A DNA stretch of 64,000 nucleotides, from positions 124,895,049 through 124,959,048 of the forward strand of contig NC_133541.1 of the NCBI RefSeq assembly GCF_048773025.1, read 5' to 3'. The translations under genes were made by a program, and so were the position numbers. Below the pieces are notes generated by a model that worked only from the letters and a program-made list of their open reading frames with translations, was not told where the DNA came from and did no database searches. Positions 12,870 through 22,890 of this stretch are shown here, in pieces (the first letter of the stretch is position 1; the number at the start of each line of letters is the position of its first letter). The stretch comes from Camelus bactrianus (lineage: Eukaryota; Chordata; Mammalia; Artiodactyla; Camelidae).

Positions 12870-13235
12870 TTTCCATATATTATGGATAGACCACATGATA
12901 GTCCACAGGCCAAATCTGGCCCACTGCCTGTTTCTGTACAGCATGAACTAAGAGTGTCTTCTACATATTTTAATGGTTGAAAAAATCATAAGAATATTTT
13001 ATAAACATAAAAATCAAGAAATTCAAATTTCAGTGTCCATAAATAACACTTTTTTTGGAACACAGCCATGCTCATTCGTTTACATACTAGCTATAGCTGT
13101 TTTCATGCTACAATGTTTCAAGAGTAACTAGCTCTAACAAAAAAATGTATTACCCACAAAGCTGAAAGTATTTGCTATTTGGCTCTTTACAGACAAAGCA
13201 TGACAACCCCTGTATTAGATAACTATTTGCTGCAG
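12870..13235. mobile_element. hAT-type DNA transposon relic, copy A
   Basis: Contains 'ccaaatctggcccactgcct', 'ggaacacagccatgctcatt', 'ggctctttacagacaaagca' and ends 'gacaacccctg', the pattern of a common non-autonomous hAT family in mammals. It carries an internal insertion compared with the second copy at 59415-59592. Confidence 0.55.
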
Positions 13236-13249
13236 TGTGTTCATTCCAG

Positions 13250-13480
13250 TGATGGTTAAATTAGAAAAGTATCATATGATATCACTCATATGTGTAATCT
13301 GAAAAAAAAAAGAAAGAAAGAAAGGAAAAAGAAGACACTATTGAACTCATCTATAAAACAGAACTAGACTCGCACACAGGTAAACAAATCTTATGGTTAC
13401 CGGGGGAAAGGGGGCAGAAAGGATAATTTGAGAGTTTGAGATTTGTAAATGTTAACCACTATATATAAAAAGAGATAAAA
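13250..13480 (+). mobile_element. LINE-1 3' UTR fragment
   Basis: Sense L1 3' UTR: 'atcatatgatatcactcata', 'aactagactcgcacacaggt', 'gagagtttgagatttgtaaa'. It stops without its usual tail and abuts a new L1 5' end at about 13481. Confidence 0.75.
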
Positions 13481-15375
13481 AAAGATTTCCAGTCAAGATG
13501 GTAGAGTGGTAGGACCACGAGCTCGCCTCTCCTCGCGACTACAACGAATCCACGATGGAATGCTAAACAACCATCAAAAAAAAAGACTGGAACCTAGCAA
13601 AAAAGATCTTCTGCAACTGGAAACATAAAGAGGGAACCACAGCAGGAAGGTAGGAGGGGTGTGCTCACCATATAATCAGTCTCCATGCACCCTGGGGGGG
13701 GGTGACCCACAAGCTGAAGATTTGTGAAGTCCCAGAGGCCCTCCCACAGGAGTGAGAGCTCTAAGCCCCACGTCAAGCTCCCCAGTCTAGGTCTTGTATT
13801 GGGAAGACGAGGAGACCCCAGGACATCTGGTTTCAAAGGCCAGTGGAGCTTGGCTCCAGAAGCCCCACGAGACTCAGGAAAATGGAAACTCCATTCACTT
13901 AGGAAGTGTACACGAAAACTCACATGCGCCAGGTCCAAGGGCAGTGGCAGTGATTTCGTAAGAACCTGGGCCAGGCCTGCCTGCTGGATTTGGAGGGTCT
14001 CCTGGGGATGTGGGGAATGGCTGTGGCTCACCCAGACGACATAAAAGCTGGTGATGGACATTATGGGAGTGTTCATCTACATGAGCTTTCCTGGAGGCTG
14101 ACATCTTGATCGGACCATTAGCACCAAGACCTGGCCCCACCCAACAGCCTGGAGGGAAGCCTCAGGCCAAGCAACATATAGGGTGGGAACACAGGCCCAC
14201 CCATCAGCAGACTTCCTGAGCTGCAAAGGCCTCTAGACATAGTCCTACCCACCAGAGGCCCAGGACCAGGCTTCACTCAGCAGTGGGCAGGCACCAGCTC
14301 CTCCTGCCAGGAAACCTGCATAAGCCTCTAGTCCAGCATCACCCACCAGGGGCTGATACTAAAAATAAGAAAACAACAATCCCAAAGCCTGTGGAAGGAG
14401 CCCACAAACACACAGAAAAATAGATGATGGGGTGGCAGAGGAACATCTCCCAGGCCAAGGCACAAGATAAAATCCCAGTAGGAGAAATAAGTGATGAGGA
14501 GATAGGCAATTTATCTGAGAAACAGTTTAAAGTAATGATGGCCAAGATGTTCAGAGAACTCAAGAGGAGTACAGATGCACAGAGCAAAGTTTTTAGTAGA
14601 GTTGGAAAAGACAAAGAATACCCAAACAGAGTTGAAGAATAAAATCACTGAAATGAACAATATACTAGAAGGAACCAAGAATAGACTAAATGAAGCAGAT
14701 GAACGGATCAGTGAATTGGAAGACAGATTAGTGGAAATCGCTACTTCAGAACAGAAAAAAGAAAAAAGAATGAAAAGAAATGAAGATAGTTTAAGAGAAC
14801 TCTGGGACAACATGAAGTGCTCTAATATTTGCATTATAGGGGTCCTAGGAAGAGAACAGAGAGAAAGGACCTGAGAAAATTTTTGGAGAGATAATCACTG
14901 AAAACTTTCCCAACTTGGGAAAGGAAACAGTCACCCAAGTCCAGGAAGCACAGAGAGGACCACATAGGGTCAACACAAAGAGGAACACACCAAGGCACAT
15001 AGTCATCAAATTGACAACAATTAAGGATAAGAAGAAAATATTAAAATCAGCAAGAGAAAAGCAACAAATAACATACAAGGGAATTCCCACAAGTTTATCA
15101 GCTGATTTTTCAGCAGAAACTCTACAGAACAGAAAGAAGTGGTATAATATATTTAATGTGATGAAAGGGGTAAACTTACAACCAAGAACACTCTATCCAG
15201 CAAGGCTCTGGTTCAGACTTGATGGAGAAGTCAAAAGGTTCACAGATAAACAAAAGCTACAAGAATTCAGCACCACAAAACCAGCTTTACAACAGATGTT
15301 ACAACTTCTCTCGTCATCAAACCATAAGAAAAGAGAACAAAAAGAAGAAAGAGGGGAAAAAAAAAAAAAGACCTA
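13481..15375 (+). mobile_element. LINE-1 5' UTR and ORF1
   Basis: Starts with an L1 5' end ('ttccagtcaagatggtagag') and contains most of ORF1. The translated pieces show the L1 ORF1p coiled coil (about 14575-14760, ELKNKITEMNNILEGTKNRL) and the RNA-binding core (about 14800-15300, with NTPRHIVIKL, REKQQITYKG, LSADFSAETLQNRK and FSTTKPALQQML). ORF1 is split into at least three frames (14424-14642, 14575-14874, 14915-15421), so it cannot make a full protein. Downstream the sequence switches strand. Confidence 0.9.
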
Positions 15376-15665
15376 CAAAAAACTGCCTTGGTTGTTCGGG
15401 GTCTTTTGTGGCTCCTTATAAATTCTGGAATTCTTTGTTCTAGTTCTGTGAGGAATGTTGTGAGTATTTTGATGGGGGTTGCATTGGATCTATGGATTGC
15501 TTTTGGTAGTGTGGCCATTTTGATAGTGTTGATTCTTCCAATCCAGGAGCACAAGAAATCTTTTCATTTCTTTGTGTCATTTTGGTGTTTGGAGTATAGG
15601 GAACCTCCTTCCTTAAGTTTATTTTTAGGTATTTTGATGTTTTTGATGTAATGGAAATGTTCATG
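15376..15665 (-). mobile_element. LINE-1 ORF2 fragment, inverted
   Basis: On the minus strand the translation (15267-15554) reads WIGRINTIKMATLPKAIHR and FLTELEQRIPEFIRSHKRPR, the conserved C-terminal part of L1 ORF2 after the reverse transcriptase. It lies head-on against the plus-strand ORF1 at 13481-15375. Confidence 0.85.
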
Positions 15666-15729
15666 CCGGTTATAAAATTCTCGCTTTTGAAGTGAAAAAA
15701 AAAAAAAACGTGAATGAAGGGCTGCAAAT

Positions 15730-15990
15730 GACAAAATATCCTTCTTTTCTATGGGTGAGTTGTATTCCATTACATACATACATACATATATATACATATT
15801 TCTTACATTACATTCATCATATAGATATAGATATATATACATGCTGTATCTTCATTATCAGTTCAACTACTCATGTGCACTTACGATGCTTCCATATCTT
15901 GGCAATCATAAATAATGTTGCTGCTAATAGCAAGGTGTGTGTATCTTTTTTAATTAATTCTTATTTTGTGGTTGGCTTTATTCCTTTGAT
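15730..15990 (-). mobile_element. LINE-1 fragment, antisense
   Basis: Antisense L1: 'gggtgagttgtattccatta', 'gcttccatatcttggcaatc', 'aataatgttgctgctaatag', interrupted by a TA-rich expansion at about 15774-15842. Confidence 0.75.
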
Positions 15991-16094
15991 AACTATATAA
16001 ATTTAAAAAGCTAAAGCTCTAAACATCCTTATAAATAATGAACAGCATATATATGTAAATTTAAAACATATATGTGCAGTAAAAAAAAAAAAAA

Positions 16095-16600
16095 GAAATG
16101 AGCTATCAAGCCATGAAAGACATGGAAGAAACTAAAAAACCCTATTACTAAATGAAAAAAGTGAGTCTGAAAAGGCTACAAACTGTACGAGTCCAACCAA
16201 ATGACATTCTAGAAAAGGCACAGCTACAGAAACAATAAAAAGATCGTGGTTTCCAGGAGTTTAGTGAGAGGGAGGGAGGAATGAACAGATGGAGCACAAG
16301 GGATTTTTACGGTGATTAAACACTTCTACGTGATACTATAGTGGCTACATGTCATTATGCATTTGTCAAATGTACAACATCAAGATTGAACCTTAATGTA
16401 AACTACGGACTTTGGTTGATAATAGTGTGTCCATGTTGGTTCATCGTTTGTACCAAATATGCCACACTGATGAGGGATGTTGAGGGTAGGGGAGTATATA
16501 TATGTGGGTGGAGAGGGTTATGTGTGAACTCTGTATTTTCTGCTCAACTCTGCTGTGAACCTGAAACTCCTCTAAAAAAATTCTCAATTAATTTAGGAAA
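16095..16600 (+). mobile_element. Old LINE-1 (L1M type) 3' end
   Basis: Sense L1M 3' terminal sequence: 'tgaaagacatggaagaaact', 'gaaccttaatgtaaactacg', 'gactttggttgataatagtg', 'ctgtgaacctgaaactcctc' and a final A-rich run. Confidence 0.75.
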
Positions 16601-16604
16601 AGAT

Positions 16605-16775
16605 ATTAAAAAACAACCCCAAATTGCTTCTGGATACCACATGGAACTATATTCAATGTTCTGTAATAACATTTAATGAAGAAGAATATGAAAATCAATA
16701 TATGTACATACACGCATGACTGGGACATTAAGCTGTAGACCACAGACTGACACACTGTAACAGACTATCTTCAAA
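16605..16775 (+). mobile_element. Camelid-type LINE-1 tail
   Basis: Contains 'ctatattcaatgttctgtaa', 'tacacgcatgactgggacat' and 'aagctgtagaccacagactg', the L1 terminus class seen in camelids. Confidence 0.7.
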
Positions 16776-16862
16776 AACATAAATCACATTCTCAGATCTA
16801 CAAAGGAAAGTGGTGTTCACTTTTCAATTTTTTACAGGTATTCACTTAATTCAGCTCTGTCA

Positions 16863-17290
16863 CACCTCAGGGTCCTAACGGGTCGCGAGGCCCGGGCCTC
16901 ACCTACGCACCGCTACCCGCGAGCGCAGCCCAGGCTTCACCCGCCGGCTCCCGACCTGCGCGCCCCCACCAAGCGCCCCCTCACCCGCTCGGCGGCGGCA
17001 GGTGAGGCGGCAGCAAACGGCGGCGGCAGCAAACGGCGGCGGCAGCAAGCGGCGGCCCAGACCCCAGGTCGCGTTCCTCCTCCAGGAGCTGGTCCTCGAG
17101 CACTAGGCTCCCGCCCAGCTTTCACACGCTCCGGGCGGGTCAGGTCGGTGCGTCTGTGCGTCCACGCGCATGCGCGCCCCTCCTCCCCCGCCCGCAGCGT
17201 GGACGCTCGGGCTGCAACTCCTGTTCTTCGGGAGGTGGGGACTGGTGCCGGGCTGGGGGCTGGGGGCTGGGGGCTGGGGGCTGGGGACAA
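16863..17290 (-). promoter_or_regulatory. Island promoter module P1
   Basis: Holds a perfect NRF1 palindrome GCGCATGCGC at 17166-17175. On the minus strand a stretch encoding a possible LEDQLLEEERDLGSGPPLAA peptide is followed by GCGG|GTGAGG, a good splice donor near 16980-16985. The arrangement suggests a minus-strand first exon. At 17249-17286 it carries five to six GGGGGCT units. Confidence 0.5.
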
Positions 17291-18778
17291 GGGCCTGGCA
17301 GTGGGGCGGAGGGCCCATCCCTTTACCCGCCCCACCGGGTCTCCATCCTTAACACCCCCATCCCATCACCTACTGGTCCTGACACAACCAAAACCTCGAA
17401 CAGCTCAGGGCCAGGCCACACCCCCTAGCCCCACTCCCCCTGCTCGCCTTCCCTCCCAAACCCTGTGAATGCCCCCCCACCTACAGCCAAGCCCCCAAGT
17501 CTCCCACAGGACCCCCGAAATGGGACTTCCTCTCACACCGAGGTACCCGCCCCGACACTCCACCACGCTAGTAACCTATGGCCCACCACGCCACAAGCTC
17601 ACCCCTCATGCCTCACTGCAGGACCCCCAACATCCCAAGATGGTCCCCCTCACCCCTCAGCCGGGTCAATTCCACTCCCAGCGATTCCTCACCCCTCAGC
17701 CTGTGCCCACTCACCGCGGGATCCTCCCTCACCCGGAGTGCAACCTTACCCCCAGCTGACCCCCTCACCCCTCAACCAGCGGGGGGCAGGATGGTCTGGG
17801 CTCCCATCACCATGGCGACAGCCAGCCAGCCAGGGATCCCGGGCAGAGTGCTGGCACACAGCCCTGTGTCCCAGGCTCCTGGGCCCGGGCGGGGGTTGGA
17901 CGCAGTTCCAATTCTCGCCCGGGCGCCCTGCCCCCACCCCTACTCCCCCCCACTTCTCCCCCCACCACCCAGTGCCTCGTCTCAGCTGATGGGGCTGGGT
18001 GGTACCAGGGTGCACACCACTCGCCAGTGGGCCTTGGGTGGTTGATGGTGCTGCCGGCAGGGAGGGGGCAGCCCCGCCCAGAATGGACAGCAGGCAGCGG
18101 CAGAGGCAGAGGCAGAGACGGGGAGGGGGGCTGCCCTGGGAGAGCCAGTCAACTTCCTCCCAACTCCCCCGCTGCCTGGCCCGGGGGGTGGGGGGGCAGC
18201 CTCTGCTGCCCTGGCTTCCTGGAAAGAATCTCTCCCTGTCAGCCTGCACCTGGGAGGTAGGCAGGGTGTTGTCGGGGCGGGCGGGGGGCTCAGCAGCAGC
18301 AGCAGCAGCAGCAGCAATGGCAGGATTGGGGCTGCCTATGCTAGAGCGGGAATTTGCTCCCATTTCCCGCTGTCGCTGCCACCGCCCCCGCACCCTGACA
18401 GCACCTCCTCATCTCCCAGGGGCAGAAATGACCTGCAACATAGGCCCTGCAAATCTGGACAGCAAAAGCTGCCCCCAGGACAGGACGCAAGAGAGGTGGG
18501 AGCAAATTGACAGGCTCCCAAGGGTAGACCCCTCTCCCCGCTGCCGCCGCCGCCGCCCCCGCACCCTGACAGCACCGCACCCGCCTCCTGGGAACAGGCC
18601 ATGGCCTGAGGGCCAGTCGAACGTGCTCCCTAGCCGTCCGGTGCCCTCCCACCTCCTGGGGCGGAGGTATCCGCTACCGCCCCCCCCCCCCGGTATAAGC
18701 GGCAATGAAGAGGCGCCCCTATTACTAATGAGCGGGAAGGAGAAGTGGGCACCACGAACCACGCGGTGGCCCCCGACC
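17291..18778. repeat. Spacer module Y1
   Basis: C-rich on the plus strand with many 'cccctcacccctcag' runs. It contains an RFX X-box-like site ATCACCATGGCGAC (17806-17819), eight CAG triplets plus CAA at 18291-18317, and two internal related copies of a 'cgcaccctgacagcacc' stretch (about 18390 and 18560). No gene was recognised. Confidence 0.6.
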
Positions 18779-19170
18779 CACCTCAGGGTCCTAACGGGTC
18801 GCGAGGCCCGGGCCTCACCTACGCACCGCTACCCGCGAGCGCAGCCCAGGCTTCACCCGCCGGCTCCCGACCTGCGCGCCCCCACCAAGCGCCCCCTCAC
18901 CCGCTCGGCGGCGGCAGCAAGCGGCGGCGGCAGCAAGCGGCGGCCCAGACCCCAGGCCGCGTTCCTCCTCCAGGAGCTGGTCCGCGAGCACTAGGCTCCC
19001 GCCCAGCTTTCACACGCTCCGGGCGGGTCCGGTCGGCGCGTCTGTGCATCCACGCGCATGCGCGCCCCTCCTCCTCCCGCCCGCAACGCGGACGCTCGGG
19101 GTGCAACTCCTGTTTTTCGGGAGGTGGGCACTGGTGCCGGGCTGGGGGCTGGGGGCAAGGGCCTGACAGT
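18779..19170 (-). promoter_or_regulatory. Island promoter module P2
   Basis: Near-identical copy of P1 with the same NRF1 palindrome (19054-19063) and the same minus-strand donor GCGG|GTGAGG near 18897-18903. The GGGGGCT run is shorter than in P1 (two units). Confidence 0.5.
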
Positions 19171-20634
19171 GGGGCGGAGGGCCCATCCCTTTACCCGCCC
19201 CACCGGGTCTCCATCCTTAACACCCCCATCCCATCACCTACTGGTCCTGACACAACCAAAACCTCGAACAGCTCAGGGCCAGGCCACACCCCCTAGCCCC
19301 ACTCCCCCTGCTCGCCTTCCCTCCCAAACCCTGTGAATGCCCCCCCCACCTACAGCCAAGCCCCCAAGTCTCCCACAGGACCCCCGAAATGGGACTTCCT
19401 CTCACACCGAGGTACCCGCCCCGACACTCCACCACGCTAGTAACCTATGGCCCCCACGCCGCAAGCTCACCCCTCATGCCTCACTGCAGGACCCCCAACA
19501 TCCCAAGATGGTCCCCCTCACCCCTCAGCCGGGTCAATTCCACTCCCAGCGATTCCTCACCCCTCAGCCTGTGCCCACTCACCGCGGGATCCTCCCTCAC
19601 CCGGAGTGCAACCTTACCCCCAGCTGACCCCCTCACCCCTCAACCAGCGGGGGGCAGGATGGTCTGGGCTCCCATCACCATGGCGACAGCCAGCCAGCCA
19701 GGGATCCCGGGCAGAGTGCTGGCACACAGCCCTGTGTCCCAGGCTCCTGGGCCCGGGCGGGGGTTGGACGCAGTTCCAATTCTCGCCCGGGCGCCCTGCC
19801 CCCACCCCTACTCCCCCCCACTTCTCCCCCCACCACCCAGTGCCTCGTCTCAGCTGATGGGGCTGGGTGGTACCAGGGTGCACACCACTCGCCAGTGGGC
19901 CTTGGGTGGTTGATGGTGCTGCCGGCAGGGAGGGGGCAGCCCCGCCCAGAATGGACAGCAGGCAGCGGCAGAGGCAGAGGCAGAGACGGGGAGGGGGGCT
20001 GCCCTGGGAGAGCCAGTCAACTTCCTCCCAACTCCCCCGCTGCCTGGCCCGGGGGGGGCAGCCTCTGCTGCCCTGGCTTCCTGGAAAGAATCTCCCCCTG
20101 TCAGCCTGCTCCTGGGAGGTAGGCAGGGTGTGGTCGGGGCGGGGGGGGGCTCAGCAGCAGCAGCAGCAGCAGCAGCAATGGCAGGATTGGGGCTGCCTAT
20201 GCTTGAGCGGAAATTTGCTCCCATTTCCTGCTGTCGCTGCCACCGCCCCCGCACCCTGACAGCACCTCCTCATCTCCCAGGGGCAGAAATGACCTGCAAC
20301 ATAGGCCCTGCAAATCTGGACAGCAAAAGTTGCCCCTAGGACAGGACGCAGGAGAGATGGGAGGAAATTGACAGGCTCCCAAGGGTAGACCCCTCTCCCC
20401 GCTGCCGCCGCCGCCGCCGCCCCCGCACCCTGACAGCACCGCACCCGCCTCCTGGGAACAGGCCATGGCCTGAGGGCCAGTTGGACGTGCTCCCTGGCTG
20501 CCCGGTGCCCTCCCACCTCCTGGGGTGGCGGCATCCGCTACCCCCCCCCGGGTATAAGCGGCAACGAACAGGCGCCCGTACTACTAATGAGCGGGAAGAA
20601 GTGGGCACCACGAACCACCCGGTGGCCCCCGACC
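19171..20634. repeat. Spacer module Y2
   Basis: Near-identical copy of Y1. It keeps the X-box-like site (19674-19687) and exactly eight CAG triplets plus CAA (20152-20178). Confidence 0.6.
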
Positions 20635-21060
20635 CACCTCAGTGTCCTAACGGGTCGCGAGGCCCGGGCCTCACCTACGCACCGCTACCCGCGAGCGCAG
20701 CCCAGGCTTCACCCGCCGGCTCCCGACCTGCGCGCCCCCTCCAAGCTCCCCCTTACCGGCTCGGCGAAGGCAGCGGCGGCGGCAGCAAGCGGCGGCCCAG
20801 ACCCCAGGCCGCGTTCCTCCTCCAGGAGCTGTTCCGGGAGCAGTTGGCTCCCGCCCGTCTTCTTCAAGTTCGGTCTGTTCCGCGTCTGCGCAGGCGCATC
20901 GGCGCGTGCGCGCGCGCCCCTCATCCTCCCGCCGGAAGCGTGGACCCTCGTGCTCGTGCTCCTGCTGCTCGGGTTGTGGCGAGTCGGGCCGAGCGGTACC
21001 GATCAGGGTCTGGCGGGGGCCGTGGCTGTGGGGCATTAGCCCTGGGACAGAGAGAAGAGG
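20635..21060 (-). promoter_or_regulatory. Island promoter module P3, diverged copy
   Basis: The third module keeps the layout but has diverged. NRF1 site TGCGCAGGCGCA is at 20887-20898. On the minus strand an open frame from 20924 contains EQLLEEERGLGSGPPLAAAA and runs to GCCG|GTAAGG at about 20757, a stronger donor than in P1 and P2. The protein is not recognised. It may be the ancestral promoter from which the array was made. Confidence 0.5.
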
Positions 21061-21879
21061 GATGGAAGAGTTAAAAATAAATCTCTTATTTCAGGATTTC
21101 TTAAAAAGTTATCTTGGTGCTAGTCAGTGCACAGTGAAAAAAAACCAAATAATTGTTCGAAACTTTATATCTACAAGTTGGCCACTTTACAGACAATAAG
21201 TTCAAATCATCAAGATCAGGGAAACTCAAGCGATGCATTTAACTCAGCCTACTGATAAATGAAGAGGTACAGAGTGTGAGGTTTCAACCATCTAGTCAGA
21301 GTTCCAGAAGGAGAAGGGGAGAGAGAGAATGGAGGCCATTGTTTGAGGTTATAATATTTCAAATATTAGTGGCGATAACAGTTAAGAATTGTACAGAATT
21401 CTATTTAGAGACTATCATCTGGGTATTTGGGGTGCTTGTCTTTCTGGGTTGCCATTGCTTGTAGGACACTTCAATGAACAAAGTTGGAGATATGCATTTT
21501 TTAGAGAACCTTGAAATTCAACATTGTAAAATTTATTTGACTACTTAGATTTTATAATTGTACCTCTTTTCCACTTGAAAACTTAATTCCTAAGACATTA
21601 AAAGGAACACAGTAACTAATTGATTTTATTTCAATTTACTGATATCTACGTACCCACACATGAATACTAATACTTCAACATAGCCATATTCATAATACTT
21701 AAATAATGAGTTTAATATGTGAAACTTAAGATTTATCTAAAGGTTTGTTTTTTAACTGCAGGCTATACATTACTAGCAACAGAGCCAAAATATTGTAGGT
21801 TTACTGCACAAATATGATTCCTCGTAGTGGGATTATGCCACCAAGTTTATACGTAGATAGGTTTCATTTCATTATTTTC
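21061..21879. other. Gene-free stretch
   Basis: AT-rich DNA on the right flank of the tandem array; nothing recognised. Confidence 0.35.
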
Positions 21880-22260
21880 AATTTTAATAATTGTTATATT
21901 AGGTTATTTTATTTATTTCACTTTGAATTATGTAAAATATATACATGATTCCAAGTTCAAAATTATAAAGCAGAATTTTTACTTGCATACACATGCTTGT
22001 TTTTAATTTTTTCGTATAATAAAGATGAAATATAACATTTTATGTTTATGCCATTGTATCTTTGGACAGATTATTAGAAATAGGATTCCTGAATTTATAA
22101 GATGACCGTGTGTATACTTTCATTAGGTATTGCAAAATCCCCTCCATAGTGTTGTACCATTTTTCATTCCCATCAGCAATGCTTGAGAATGCATCATTAT
22201 TTAGAGGCTGGCCAACAGAATATGTTGTCAGACATTTCATTTGTTGATAATTTGGTAGCT
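21880..22260 (-). mobile_element. Old LINE-1 fragment, antisense
   Basis: Antisense L1M pattern: 'cattcccatcagcaatgctt', 'gagaatgcatcattatttag', 'ggccaacagaatatgttgtc'. Confidence 0.6.
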
Positions 22261-22282
22261 GAATAATGTTTTTGCAGTATAT

Positions 22283-22336
22283 TATTTTGAAATCCTTTAT
22301 TATAAGGATTTATATATAATAAAGGATTTCAAAATA
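22283..22336. repeat. Perfect 21-bp inverted repeat (hairpin)
   Basis: The arm 22283-22303 (TATTTTGAAATCCTTTATTA plus one T) is the exact reverse complement of 22316-22336, with a 12-base loop between them. No flanking duplications were identified. Confidence 0.9.
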
Positions 22337-22835
22337 GGTTTAAGCTTTTTTCATATATTTAAGGGTCACATTTATTTATTTTTATGTGAAAATACTACAT
22401 AAATATCATTAATGTTTCTATTAATTTGTTGGCCATTTTCTTCTCAATTTTTGGAAGTTTAAAAAGAATTGTAAAGGAATTAACTTTAGGCTGAAGGAAT
22501 GTTATTCTAGCTAAGGAGTCTGAAATAGAACAAAGAAAAGGAAATTAAAGAAAGACATCCATGAACAAAGCAAGTAAACACTATATTCAAGTCACACTTC
22601 ATAGTAATAAAATGTCTTGTGATTAAATAAAACATAATTTTAAAACATGAAAACAGCAAAAAGATTGGAGTGGTAAATGCATTGACATTGATCGAAGGTC
22701 TTTGTTAGCTAAAAGGAAAGCAAAAGATTGAATTAAATTTATATGTTGAAATGTTAACAATGCTTAATATAAATTATAGGTTAACCATTAAACAAACAGA
22801 GTGTATAATTTTGAATTTAGTGGAAGGGAATATAA
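22337..22835. other. Gene-free stretch
   Basis: AT-rich DNA; nothing recognised. Confidence 0.35.
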
Positions 22836-22890
22836 AACTGGGTTCAATCCCCAGTACCTCCATTAACAAAACAAACAAAAATCTTTTTTA
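22836..22890 (+). mobile_element. Camelid tRNA-derived SINE, 3' fragment (Vic-1-like)
   Basis: 'ctgggttcaatccccagtac' is a tRNA B-box region, and the following 'ctccattaacaaaacaaac' tail is that of the camelid tRNA-derived SINE family. The A-box half is missing, so the copy is 5'-truncated. Confidence 0.7.

Larger units (their letters stand above)
16863..21060. repeat. Tandemly duplicated GC-rich island (module pattern P-Y-P-Y-P)
   Basis: A GC-rich, CpG-dense module P of about 420 bp occurs at about 16863, 18779 and 20635. Two near-identical spacers Y of about 1.45 kb separate the copies. Repeat periods are about 1916 and 1856 bp. P1 and P2, and Y1 and Y2, differ only by scattered substitutions and small indels, which implies a recent duplication. 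P3 is clearly more diverged and runs into unique AT-rich DNA at about 21060. Long open frames run through it on both strands (the longest 331 codons at 17999-18994) because the DNA is poor in A and T; none has a recognisable domain. Confidence 0.85.

Noticed and set aside
14424-15421. Coiled-coil protein gene
   Set aside because: This is LINE-1 ORF1, broken into several frames.
17999-18994. 331-codon open frame in the GC island array, and its many overlapping partners
   Set aside because: The DNA is poor in A and T, so stops are rare in all frames. No domain is seen, and the frames shift between Y1 and Y2 copies.
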